64,000 nucleotides of DNA, taken from Eriocheir sinensis (taxonomy: Eukaryota > Arthropoda > Malacostraca > Decapoda > Varunidae). The translations under genes and the position numbers were made by a program. The stretch spans positions 38,258 through 102,257 of the forward strand of contig NW_026110542.1 of assembly GCF_024679095.1 (NCBI RefSeq). Direction: 5' to 3'. Below are positions 11,243-22,755 of this stretch, one piece after another (the first letter of the stretch is position 1; the number at the start of each line of letters is the position of its first letter). Under the pieces are notes generated by a model, which was not told where the DNA came from, searched no databases, and saw only the letters and a program-made list of their open reading frames with translations.

Positions 11243-12497
11243 GCCCTAGCATAGCTATGTATGTTGAAAATACCTATACATACCCGACCGACTTATTCAT
11301 AAATAGCCACAGTGGAAAAATGGTGTTAAAATCATCTGAGGGAACAACACAAGGTGACCCAGTAGCCATGGCTTGTACGCCCTGGGCCTATCAGTCCTCC
11401 AAAATGAAATCGCGTACGCAAGAACAAGGGTGAAACAGGTGGCTTAAGCAGATGACCTCTCAGGTGCTGGTAAAATCTCAAAAGGGTGGTGAGACACTGT
11501 GAACACCGCCGGCCCTGAGATAGGATACATCCCTAACGCCACCAAGTGTGTCCTTATTGTCAAACCTGGACATTATGACCATGCCGCATAAACGTTTAGA
11601 GGAAGTGAAGTCATTGTGACAAAGGATGGACAACGACACTTAGGTGTAGTGATCGGGAAAGAGGTATATAAGAAGGAGTACGTAGGATACAAAGTAGCTG
11701 AATGGGTGAAGGAAATAGAAGTTTTGTCTGCCATTGCCAAGACTGAGCCACGCTGCCTATTCAGCGTACACCCACGGCATCCAACATCGGTAGACGTTCA
11801 GGATGCTCACCATCCCCGGCATCAGTCCACTCCTCCGATCACTGAGAATGCCGTCAAGAATGTATTCTTGCCAGCGCTGGTGAAACCTCATGCTTTGGGG
11901 GAGGAGGAGAGGGATATGCTAGCACTTCCCCTAAGACTGGGCGGAATGGGGATCACCAACCCTGAGAAGCTGGCTGTTAAGGAGAACCAAAACTCTATCA
12001 GCCTTACCAGATCCCTCATCAACAGGATCATCGCTCAGGAGGGAAAGGGCAAAATAGACCGAACAGAAATGAGAGAAATCAGAAGAAGAATCTCAAAAGA
12101 AAGACACCAGGCCCAAAAGGACGAGCTGGACTGTCTAACACTCCACCTGTCCACAGAAATGGGTAGAAAAATCCACACAGCACAGGGGGCAGGCGCCTCT
12201 AACTGGCTCACGTCATTACCAATCAGAGCAAAAGGCTTCAGCCTCAACAAACAAGAATTTGTAGACGCCGTTGCTCTGAGATATGGCTGGCCGATTCAGG
12301 GGCTGCCTGATCTCTGTGATGTCACGCACACCATGACATGTAAAAAGGAAGGCTTCGTCTGTATTCGACACGATGAGGTGAGGGATCTGACAGCTAGCAT
12401 GCTTAGGGAGGTATGCCAAGACCTCACTACCGAGCCGGCACTAGCTTCCCCTGGACGGCGAACACCTTCGGTACAGGACGGCCAATACCTAACATGA
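11243..12497 (+). pseudogene. LINE B RT C-terminal part, CCHC and RHD-like motif
   Basis: After the hAT insertion the RT resumes with [15 protein letters not shown] (about 11335-11375) and a damaged catalytic box: GCAGATGAC codes Ala-Asp-Asp at 11448-11456, but the preceding Tyr codon is lost. The open frame 11616-12497 (293 residues) carries DGQRHLGVVIG, LALPLRLGGMGITNPE and ASNWLTSLPIRAKGFSLNKQ. A reduced zinc knuckle (C..DVTHTMTC) and the motif IRHDEVRDL follow, which precede the endonuclease in this LINE type. A stop at 12495-12497 breaks the join to the endonuclease. Confidence 0.75.
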
Positions 12498-12955
12498 GGC
12501 ACGGGTTGATGGGTGCCTGCGGATTCTGGGTGCGCGGACAGCGGGCGTTCATGGACATCCGCATATTCGACCCGATGGTTGCCTGTCACCGTGAGCTGCC
12601 CCTGGAAGCCGCCCACCAAAGGAACGAGCGGGAGAAGGCAAGGGCATACGGTGAAAGAATCCAACATGTGGATCAGGGCAGCCTCACCCCCCTCGTCTTC
12701 ACCACATCCGGCGGAATGGAACCCAGGGCCCGATGCTTCTACACACGACTCGCGCAGCTGATCTCAGAAAAGAAGCATCAGCCAAGGAGCCACGTTGTCG
12801 CCTGGATGAGGTGTCGCCTCTCGTTCTCCCTGCTCAGGTCGGCCATCCTGTATCTCAGGGGCGCAAGCCACTCTGGACCAAAAGCCACCAACATCTCCTA
12901 TATGGGCCATGAGGCCACAGTGGTGGAGATTCACATTAGGGTGGGTCGGGAGTGA
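12498..12955 (+). pseudogene. LINE B restriction-like endonuclease domain
   Basis: In the frame starting at 12413 the sequence reads FWVRGQRAFMDIRIFDP, then ERIQHVDQGSLTPLVFTTSG, SEKKHQPRSHVVAWMRCRLS and LLRSAILYLRGASHS. The Asp in FMDIR and the Lys-containing segments fit a PD-(D/E)XK-like fold, the nicking enzyme of R2-type elements; this function is inferred. The matching upstream Arg-x-Asp segment (ARVDV in the 4.7-kb copy) is out of frame here because of a small deletion near 12500-12520. Confidence 0.7.
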
Positions 12956-13054
12956 CATGAGTAGGGCAGAAAAGGGGGATCTAGACGCAATAGGTGATAG
13001 GGTGTTATGTATAGATTTAGTGCTAAGTAGTATTAGCGATATTGTTCGATGCCA

Positions 13055-13082
13055 CAGTCATTAGCGAACAGAGTTGGGCTAA
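13055..13082 (+). promoter_or_regulatory. LINE B 3' UTR hairpin
   Basis: The sequence GTCATTAGC ... GCTAATGA can fold into a stem of about 8 bp. The 5208-5238 copy has the same hairpin as a perfect 9-bp stem. Conservation of the stem in the two copies that reach this far suggests a structural recognition site for reverse transcription, by analogy with structured 3' UTRs of R2-type LINEs. Confidence 0.45.
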
Positions 13083-13155
13083 TGAGTTCTAAGATATGGA
13101 GCCCTCCATTATTATGTGTCGGAAAAATAAACATGGATGGAGGTATCTTTTATGT

Positions 13156-13180
13156 AGCAGTCGTAATAGTAGTAGTAGTT

Positions 13181-13230
<50 letters not shown>

Positions 13231-13288
13231 CGTAATAGTAGTAGTAGTAGTAGTTGTATTAGTAGTATTAGTAGTAGTAGTAGTAGTA
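13156..13288. repeat. (GTA)n microsatellite shared by LINE B and a SINE
   Basis: About 130 bp of GTA repeat lying between the 3' end of LINE B (plus strand) and the 3' tail of a SINE (minus strand). Confidence 0.92.
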
Positions 13289-13616
13289 TTTTTTTTTACG
13301 TGTACGCCTGTAGCGCTAGTAGGTTCTCTTGAGGGGCCTGAATGGAAGTCGGCCCCAGCCCGTCATGGCGCAGGCAAGTGTTTATAATGGCGCCATCTTC
13401 TCTTGGTTCATGCTGCCCACCGGAACTCCTTCTTGATTCATTTGGACGGTTTCCTCTAGAGTCCAGGTTGATGGGTGGTCTTCAGGACAGAATGTGGGTA
13501 GTTTTAAGCCACTCGGCGGTGACTGAAAAATCCGAGGTGGTAGCGTGGGGATTCGAACCCGCGTCGTCCATCACGCAGTGAATGAGGGCCCAGCACGCTA
13601 CCACTCATCCACCGGC
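13289..13616 (-). mobile_element. tRNA-derived SINE
   Basis: Read on the minus strand, this is a 328-bp SINE. A tRNA-like head has an A box TGGATGAGTGG (13601-13611) and an exact B box GGTTCGAATCC (13549-13559), about 41 bp apart as in pol III genes. A body without coding potential follows, then an A9 tail at 13289-13297 running into (TAC)n. The head starts GCCGGTGGATGAGTGGTAGC. It would be transcribed by pol III and mobilised by a LINE. No clean TSD is visible because the tail lies in the GTA array. Confidence 0.85.
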
Positions 13617-13632
13617 TAATAGTATTAAAGGG

Positions 13633-13662
13633 AGACGATGGCTGAGTGGTCACCGTGGCACG
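13633..13662 (+). other. Possible second tRNA-like head
   Basis: GATGGCTGAGTGGTCACCG resembles the A-box region of a Ser/Leu-type tRNA or SINE head. No B box follows at the expected distance, so this may be a truncated SINE or chance. Confidence 0.2.
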
Positions 13663-13849
13663 TAGTCCTATTCTCTACAAAACTACAAAAGTTGGGGCAC
13701 TGCCACATTTCCTACACATAGTCAGTCATATTTGCTACACAAAAAATGTGTCTCGCAAATTTCCTTCACAAAAGCTGAGTACCCAGCACATCTCCTACAC
13801 ACAACGGTGCCTCCGGCGTACAGTTATGCTGTCATGTCTCCTACAGTTC

Positions 13850-14890
13850 GGGGATCCTGTGTTATGTATAAAAGTGAATATATTATGTATAAAAGAGAAT
13901 ATACCTAAAATTAATTGGGTTTGCAACCCATGCCTCCATAAAGCATCTCTGGCTACCAAAATTGTGGAGAAATTGGATGAATTCAAGCAAGAATTATCTA
14001 AGGAAATATCAAGGGTAAAGGAAGAAGTTGAGTTGAATTCAAGCAAGAATTATCTAAGGAAATATCAGGGGTAAAGGAAGAAGTTGAGTCACAGGCCGTG
14101 AGTGTGAGAAAAGAGCTTGGGGAGGTTGCAGAGGTGTTGCAGCTCGCCGAATATGCAGTCAGCGGGTGCAAGCTGGGCTGAGGTCACCAAACGCAGGAGG
14201 AAAGTCAAGAAAATATACTTGTTGTTAGGGCCTCTGAGCAAGATAAAAAGGCTACGGAGTTAAAAAGTGAAGTTTCCCAGGCATTACAAGGCATTCAGAT
14301 TACTGATTCAAGATTCACTAATGGAGGTAATATAATGAACCTTGATAATGAGAACATGATGGATGAAGCAGCTAAAAAATTGGAGTCTGTTGAGCAAATT
14401 AGTACCAAGAGTGTTGGAAAGATGAAACCAAAGATCATGATATGTAACGTGCATAAAGAGGAGACCAAGGAAAAAATAAAGGAGACCATCTTAGACCGCA
14501 ATGAGTTCTTACACGCAATTGAGGGTGTTGAGAATATAATTGAGCTGATTTTTAGTAAGCCTGCAGCTGGCAGTGCAATGCATTACATATTGAGGTGTGA
14601 CCCAACTGTGAGAGAGTTGATTCACAAGAATCATAACAAGTTATAATTAGAATAGGGAATATACCCAGTGAGAGACAGATACCATGCAATTATATGTTAT
14701 CATTGTTAGAGATATGGCCATCTTGAGGCCAACTGCACTGCTAAGAGAAATGGGGAAGCCCCAAAATGTTTCAAATGCTCTGTTAATCATAAATCCAAGG
14801 AGTGCTCCATGGCTGAGAAGAAATGCATATATTGTTTGAGGTACAAGAAGCCTGAAATCAACCACTCCTACGCCCCACGGTCGCTGAGGA
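13850..14890 (+). pseudogene. Decayed retroelement ORF1 with CCHC zinc knuckles
   Basis: Pieces of one old coding region lie in several frames. A short Cys segment (CNPCLHKASL) is followed by a charged coiled-coil-like stretch (13960-14110) that includes a partial tandem duplication of about 58 bp. A globular part follows at 14335-14646 (103 residues, KPKIMICNVHKEETKEKIKE). About 14680-14860 carries two CCHC-like knuckles around CFKCSVNHKSKECS and a further CIYCLRYKK. This order matches the nucleic-acid-binding ORF1/Gag-like proteins of arthropod LINEs. No RT belonging to it is visible downstream. Confidence 0.6.
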
Positions 14891-14955
14891 GAGTCACGTC
14901 AGGGAACATGTGCTGCCAGACTTGCTATGCTCAGCCAAAATCGTTCCCGTGTAAT

Positions 14956-15914
14956 AGGGGAGACAGGGTCTGGTTGTTACACGGTAAGTTGTTACAAGGC
15001 CGTTATTTCAAGCTTCCTGATGTAGCGCGGGACTCTACCGTTTAAAAGCCTACTCCATGCCATCATAACTGCCACTGAGTGTTGCACTGATGGACCTTCG
15101 CCTTCAAAGGTATGGCTTAGAAAACGATTTTTAACTCGAAAAGTATTTTTTTTTGTAGCAATAGTAAATCCTGTATTGATCAAACACGCATGATATCAAT
15201 GAAATTGTTTGTAGCTCATTAGGATGTATTGGAAGTGTTCTTCGATACGTGAAGGCATGCCGTGGATATCACACATTGTCAGTGCTGGGCGCGTGGTTAT
15301 ACACGAAAATGTATGGATGGGGCTAATTGTTACAGTGTATCAACTTACCCCAGGCTTATAACAACTTCCAGGTGAAGAATGGGTAGAGTGTATGATCTGT
15401 AAATACTGGGCACACTCTGACTGCACCGACGGACGCCGGGAATATCTGAGTGATCTGTGCAACCAGAAACTGATTCCGACTGATGATTAATTAACCAAGA
15501 AAATCAGCTGTCAAGGACTAGGAATATTAAATCATGCCAATAGACCACTTGCTGTGTTTCAGAGTTTCCAGAACTTGTTTAAACATACTTTTGAGTTGTA
15601 AGTGCCACCAGGCATATTCATATAAAGGTTTCGTTTAATGTAATTGTAAGATAAAATCAGCTGTAAGAAATTACCCCAAAGGGTGTCACAACTTACCCCT
15701 TGCCCGGGGAAAATTGTTACAGCTGACACCACCTCATTAATTAGAGCTGTACTACTTAACGTAGCATTGTTTTGTTCTTTTGCCAGTGATTTCAATAAAT
15801 GGAGACATTTTCCTAACTAGACTAGCAAACAAACTTCATTTCAGTAAATCATTGTATGTGCTGAGGCACAAAAAAACTAAACAAAAATTGTAACAACTAG
15901 ACCCGGTCTCCCCT
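14956..15914. mobile_element. Terminal-inverted-repeat element, superfamily not assigned
   Basis: The left end AGGGGAGACAGGGTCTGGTT and the right end, read in reverse complement, AGGGGAGACCGGGTCTAGTT pair as 18 of 20, and the match continues through GTTAC. The interior repeats the motif GTAAGTTGTTACA and its relatives on both strands. It has no transposase ORF, so it is a non-autonomous element of 959 bp. No TSD was recognised in the flanks (GTGTAAT / GCTCGCTTA). Confidence 0.65.
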
Positions 15915-16111
15915 GCTCGCTTAACAGAAAGACATAAAACACGTGAATAGCAAGGCGGAGAGCCCGCCGCCTATCATCTCATACTTCCTTCCCAAACTTC
16001 CTTCTTGCCTTACTGTATCCACTTCCTCTTTCACCCCCGCATCTCCCCCTAAAAAGTAGAAGTGAGATTAGTAGTAGACCAGTAGACCAGTAGACCAGTA
16101 GACCAGTAGAC
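15915..16111. repeat. Unassigned sequence ending in (GTAGACCA)n
   Basis: Non-coding sequence followed by four to five copies of an 8-bp unit GTAGACCA (16073-16111) that directly precedes LINE A copy 2. Confidence 0.7.
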
Positions 16112-17648
16112 TCTGCCTGGTCAAACTCTTTCGCCTCTGCCTGTCAACATCTACCTTTCCTTCTTGCTGGAAGTATGCCTTCATACAGCCTGTACCTAAG
16201 AAGGGTGACCGCTCCAATCCCTCAAACTACCGTCCTATTGCTTTACTTTCTTGTCTATCTAAAGCTTTTGAATCAATCCTTAACCGTAAGATTCAAAAGC
16301 ACCTTTCCACTTCTGACCTTCTATCTGATCGCCAGTATGGGTTCCGCAAGGGGCGTTCTACTGGTGATCTCCTAGCCTTCTTAACTGACTCTTGGTCATC
16401 CTCTCTTAGCCGTTTCGGTGAAACTTTTGCTATTGCGCTGGACATATCAAAAGCTTTTGATAGGGTCTGGCACAAATCTTTGCTTTCTAAACTACCCTCC
16501 TACGGTTTCTATCCTTCTCTCTGTACCTTTATCTCCAGTTTCCTTTTGACTGTTCTATTTCTGCCGTGGTAGACGGTCACTGTTCTTCCCTAAATCTATT
16601 AACAGTGGTGTCCCACAGGGTTCTGTCCTATCTCCCACTCTTTTCTGTTGTTCATTGATGATCTTCTTTCCAAAACGAACTGTCCTATCCATTCCTACGC
16701 CGATGATTCCACTCTGCATTATTCAACTTCTTTTAATAGAAGACCCACCTTCAGGAACTTAACGACTCAAGGCTGGAGGCTGCAGAACGCTTAGCCTCAG
16801 ACCTTACTGTTATTTCCGATTGGGGCAAGAAGAACCTGGTGTCCTTCAACGCCTCAAAAACACAGTTTCTCCACCTATCCACTGACACAATCTTCCAAAC
16901 AACTATGCCCTATTCTTTGACAACACCCAGCTATCACCTTCCTCAACACTAAACATCCTCGGTCTATCCTTAACTCAAAATCTCAACTGAAACTTCATAT
17001 CTCATCTCTTACTAAATCAGCTTCCTCGAGGCTGGGCGTTCTGTACCGTCTCCGCCAGTTCTTCTCCCTGCACAGTTGCTGTCCATATACAGGGCCTTGT
17101 CCGCCCTCGTATGGAGTATGCATCTCATGTGTGGGGGCTCCACTCACAGCTCTTTCTGGACAGAGTGGAGGCAAAGGCTCTTCGTCTCATCAGCCTCCTC
17201 CTCATACTGATAGTCTTCACCTCTTAAATTCCGCCGCAATGTTGCCTCTCTTTCTATCTTCTATCGATATTTCCACGCTGACTGCTCTTCTGAACTTGCT
17301 AACTGCATGCCTCCCCCCTGCGGCCCTGCTGCACTCGACTTTCTACTCATGCTCATCCCTATACTGTCCAAACCCCTTATGCAAGAGTTAACCAGCATCT
17401 TCACTCTTTCATCCCTCACGCTGGTAAACTCTGGAACAATCTTCCTTCATCTGTATTTCCTCTTGCCTACGACTTGAACTCTTTCAAGAGTAGGGTATCA
17501 GGACACAGTTCCTCCCGAAACTGACCTATCTTTCGGCCACCCTTTGGATTCTTTTTAGGAGCAGCGAGTAGCGGGCTTTTTTTATTAATGTTTACTTTTG
17601 TGCCCTTGAGCTGTCTCCTTTGCTGTAAAAAAAAAAAAAAAAAAAAAA
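16112..17648 (+). mobile_element. LINE A copy 2, 5'-truncated, indel-ridden
   Basis: It begins inside RT (CTCTGCCTGGTCAAACTC) and runs through the YADD region and C-terminus to the 3' UTR and a long A-run ending at 17648. It is nearly identical to copy 1 (2720-4260) in substitutions but has many single-base deletions in homopolymers, for example at about 16545-16640, 16750, 16880, 17065-17150 and 17320. No ORF longer than 86 residues survives. The deletion pattern suggests consensus error as much as mutation. Confidence 0.88.
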
Positions 17649-17866
17649 TTAGTTACCGTATAATAGTAGTAGCAGTAGCATCAGTAATAATAGTGATAAT
17701 ACTAGTAGTGGGAGGAGGAGGAGAAATATTGATATTGGTAGTAAAAAAAATAGTAGTAGCAACAGTAGTCGTGGTAAAAGTAGTTGTATTTTTAGTCGTA
17801 ACAGTGGTAATATTATTGATAGGCTGAGGAGGAGGAGCAAACATAGCATAGTAATGGTAGTAGTAG
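17649..17866. repeat. Mixed GTA/AAT-rich low-complexity array
   Basis: Degenerate trinucleotide repeat between LINE A copies 2 and 3, ending GTAGTAGTAG at copy 3. Confidence 0.8.
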
Positions 17867-19325
17867 CTTCCTCTAATTCTTCCCGTGACTTCTGGCATCT
17901 AGCCAAAAATATCTCCTCCAATTTCACTTCTTCTTCTTTCCCTCCTCTCCTTAACCCGGACGGCAGCACTGCCGTCTCATCTATCTCTAAGGCTGAACTC
18001 TTCGCTCAAACTTTCTGTAAGAACTCCACCCTGGACGATTCTGGGCATATTCCTCCTATTCATCCCCCCTCTGATTTCTTTATGCCTATTATTTATTAAG
18101 ATTCTTCCTAATGATGTTTACTATGCCCTCTCTGGCCTCAACTCTCAGAAGGCTTATGGACCTGATGGAGTGCCTCCTATTGTCCTTAAAAACTGTGCTT
18201 CCGTGCTGACACCCTGCCTGGTCAAACTCTTTCGTCTCTGCCTATCAACATCTACCTTTCCTTCCTACTGGAAGTATGCCTTCGTACAGCCTATGCCTAA
18301 GAAGGGTGACCGTTCCAATCTCTCAAACTACCGCCCTATAGCTTTACTTTCCTGTCTATCTAAAGCTTTTGAATCAATCCTTAACCGGAAGATTCAAAAG
18401 CACCTTTCCACTTCTAACCTTCTATCTGATCGCCAATATGAGTTCCGCAAGGGGCGTTCTACTGGCGACCTTCTTGCTCGCTTAACTGACTCTTGGTCAT
18501 CCTCTCTTAACCGTTTCGGTGAAACTTTCTCTGTTGCGCTAGACATATCGAATCCCTTCGATAGAGTCTGGCACAAGTCTTTGCTTTCGAAACTGCCCTT
18601 TTTCGGATTATATCCCTCTCTTTGTTCCTTTATCTGCAGTTTCCTTTCCGGCTGTTCTATCTCTGCGGTGGTAGATGGCCACTGTTCTTCCCCTAAACCT
18701 ATCAACAGTGGTGTTCCACAGGGCTCTGTCCGATCACCCACTCTCTTCCTGTTATTCATCAATGATCGTCTTTCCATAACAAACTGTCCTGTCCAGTCAT
18801 ACGCCGACGACTCCACTCTGCATTATTCAACTTCTTTCAATAGAAGACCATCACAACAGGTAGTACATGACTCCAGACAGGAGGCTGCAGAACGCTTAAT
18901 TAACCTCAGACTTTGCTATCATTTCCGATTGGGGTAAAAGGAACCTTGTGTCCTTCAATACTTCAAAAACTCAATTTCTCCACCTATCAACTCGACACAA
19001 TCTTCCAAACACCTATCCCCTGTTCTTTGACAACACACAGCTGCCACCCTCTTCAACACTAAATATCCTCGGTCTATCCTTAACTCAAAATCTTAACTGG
19101 AAACTTCACATCTCCTCTCTCACTAAATCAGCTTCCTCGAGGTTGGTCGTTCTGTATCGTCTCCGCCAGTTCATCTCCCCCGCACAGTTGCTATCCATAT
19201 ACAGGGGCCTTGTCCGCCCTCGTATGGAGTATGCATCTCACGTGTGGGGGGACTCCACTCACACAGCTCTTTGGGACAGAGTGGAGTCTAAGGCTCTTCG
19301 TCTCATCAGCTCTCCTCTTCTTATA
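17867..19325 (+). mobile_element. LINE A copy 3, truncated at both ends
   Basis: It starts in the linker (TTCCTCTAATTCTTCCCGTG) immediately after GTAGTAG and stops at 19325 inside the C-terminal region. The 3' UTR is missing because a foldback element begins there. The frame 18170-18937 (255 residues) covers the RT: PPIVLKNCASVL, VALDISNPFDRVWHK, SGVPQGSVRSP and QSYADDST. SKAF has become SNPF, and the frame breaks near 18900. It is an older subfamily than copies 1 and 2 by visible substitutions. Confidence 0.88.
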
Positions 19326-19329
19326 TGAA

Positions 19330-20110
<781 letters not shown>

Positions 20111-20203
20111 CAGTGTGCGGTCGGTGGTCAGTAGGACACTTTGATAACGTATGGTTATTACTAGACCCTGAAGAGTGTGTGTCTCTCCCCCTCCCCCACA
20201 CAG

Positions 20204-21400
20204 GAAGGACGGCCCTCCTCTTGGCTGCTGCGCGGGGCAGTGCTGAGTGTGTGTCTGCCCTCATACCCTCCAGTGACCTTAACGCCAAGGACATGTATGG
20301 CCGCACACCCCTCCACTTGGCTGCTGAGCGGGGCAGTGCTGAGTGTGTGTCTGCCCTCATACCCTCCAGTGCCCTTAACGCCAAGGACAGGTATGGCCGC
20401 ACACCCCTCCACTTGGCTGCTGAGCGGGGCAGTGCTGAGTGTGTGTCTGCCCTCATACCCTCCAGTGCCCTTAACGCCAAGGACATGTATGGCCGCACAC
20501 CCCTCCACTTGGCTGCTGAGCGGGGCAGTGCTGAGTGTGTGTCTGCCCTCATACCCTCCAGTGCCCTTAACGCCAAGGACAGGTATGGCCGCACACCCCT
20601 CCACTTGGCTGCTGAGCGGGGCAGTGCTGAGCGTGTGTCTGCCTCATACCTCCAGTGCCCTTAACGCCAAGGACAGGTATGGCTGCACACCCTCCACTGG
20701 GCTGTTCTGCGGGGCAGTGCTGAGTGTGTGTCTGCCCTCATACCCTCCAGTGCCCTTAACGCCAAGGACATGTATGGCCGCACACCCCTCCACTTGGCTG
20801 CTGAGCGGGGCAGTGCTGAGTGTGTGTCTGCCCTCATACCCTCCAGTGCCCTTAACGCCAAGGACAAGGATGGCCGCACACCCCTCCACTTGGCTGTTAT
20901 GCAGGGCAGTGCTGAGCGTGTGTCTGCCCTCATACCCTCCAGTGCCCTTAACGCCAAAGACAAGGATGGCCGCACACCCCTCCACTTGGCTGCTGAGCGG
21001 GACAGTGCTGAGTGTGTGTCTGCCCTCATACCCTCCAGTGACTTTAACGACAAAGACAAGGATGGCCGCACACCCCTCCACTTGGCTGTTATGCAGGGCA
21101 GTGCTGAGCGTGTGTCTGCCCTCATACCCTCCAGTGACCTTAACGCCAAAGACAAGGATGGCCGCACACCCCTCCACTTGGCTGCTGAGCGGGACAGTGC
21201 TGAGTGTGTGTCTGCCCTCATACCCTCCAGTGACTTTAACGACAAAGACAAGGATGGCCGCACACCCCTCCACTTGGCTGTTAAGCGGGGCAGTGCTGAG
21301 TGTGTGTCTGTCCTCAAAGCCTTCAGTGACCTTAACGCCAAGGACAGGTATGGCCGCACACCCCTCCACTTGGCTGTGGAGAGAGGGCATCTGAAGGTGG
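20204..21400 (+). repeat. Coding minisatellite, 99-bp unit
   Basis: About twelve tandem 99-bp units underlie the ankyrin repeats, with very high DNA identity between alternate units. The periodicity keeps other frames open too, including a 405-codon frame on the same strand (20177-21394). Confidence 0.9.
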
Positions 21401-21567
21401 TCCAGCGGCTGACGGAGAAGGACGTGACGGCCCTACCCATCAGGGACAAGAGAGGAAGAACCCCTCTGGACGTGGCCACGATGCGCGGCAACACTGAGGT
21501 GGAGGAATGGCTGGGGAAGAGGAGCGGCGCGGTGCACCTGGACGCCGCCCGCTGCCTGCACCTCATG
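20204..21567 (+). CDS. Ankyrin-repeat protein, internal exon (about 14 repeats)
   Basis: The exon is bounded by a polypyrimidine tract and CACACAG acceptor (AG at 20202-20203) and a strong donor, CATG|GTGAGTA, at 21567/21568. It encodes about fourteen 33-residue ankyrin repeats of the form GRTPLHLAAERGSAECVSAL..NAKDxxG, ending with RGHLKVVQRL and GRTPLDVATMRGNTEVEEWL. Ankyrin repeats are protein-binding scaffolds; the partner is unknown. Units alternate (DMYG/DRYG early; VMQGSAERV/AERDSAECV later), giving a 198-bp higher-order repeat. Three 1-base deletions, all in C-runs (about 20641-20650 and 20692), shift the frame over repeats 5-6, expose a TAA and then restore the frame. Other exons lie outside recognisable sequence. 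Confidence 0.85.
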
Positions 21568-21604
21568 GTGAGTACTGGCGGGAGGGTGGCGGCGCTGGGG
21601 TTGT

Positions 21605-22650
<1,046 letters not shown>

Positions 22651-22755
22651 TTTTTATTTGCATATCCTCTAATGATTATTTATATATTTCTTGTCTATTT
22701 CGTTCACTGATATCTAACGCAGCCATTTTGTCCTCTGTACTAGCCAGGCAGAAAC

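Larger units (their letters stand above)
7018..13155 (+). mobile_element. LINE B long copy (RLE-type non-LTR element), interrupted
   Basis: A decayed non-LTR element in two halves, 7018-8349 and 11243-13155, separated by a hAT insertion. In order it encodes a Cys-rich N-terminus, a Pro-rich linker, RT, a CCHC-type knuckle, an RHD-like motif and a restriction-like endonuclease, followed by a 3' UTR with AATAAA and GTA repeat. The order RT - CCHC - endonuclease is that of early-branching LINEs such as R2 and NeSL, as opposed to APE-bearing LINEs. I recall similar proteins from cnidarian genomes, but placement in a named clade is an inference. Many frameshifts and stops make the copy inactive. 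Confidence 0.8.

Noticed and set aside
13633..13662. Possible tRNA gene
   Set aside because: An A-box-like start without a B box or acceptor stem; at most a truncated SINE head.
20177..21394. A 405-codon frame overlapping the ankyrin exon, plus 301- and 248-codon antisense frames
   Set aside because: All arise from the 99-bp periodicity, which propagates stop-free frames. The residues show no domain, while the ankyrin frame matches family motifs and splice sites.
20204..21400. Regular tandem repeats as a possible CRISPR array
   Set aside because: Units are contiguous 99-bp coding repeats without spacers, in a eukaryotic exon.
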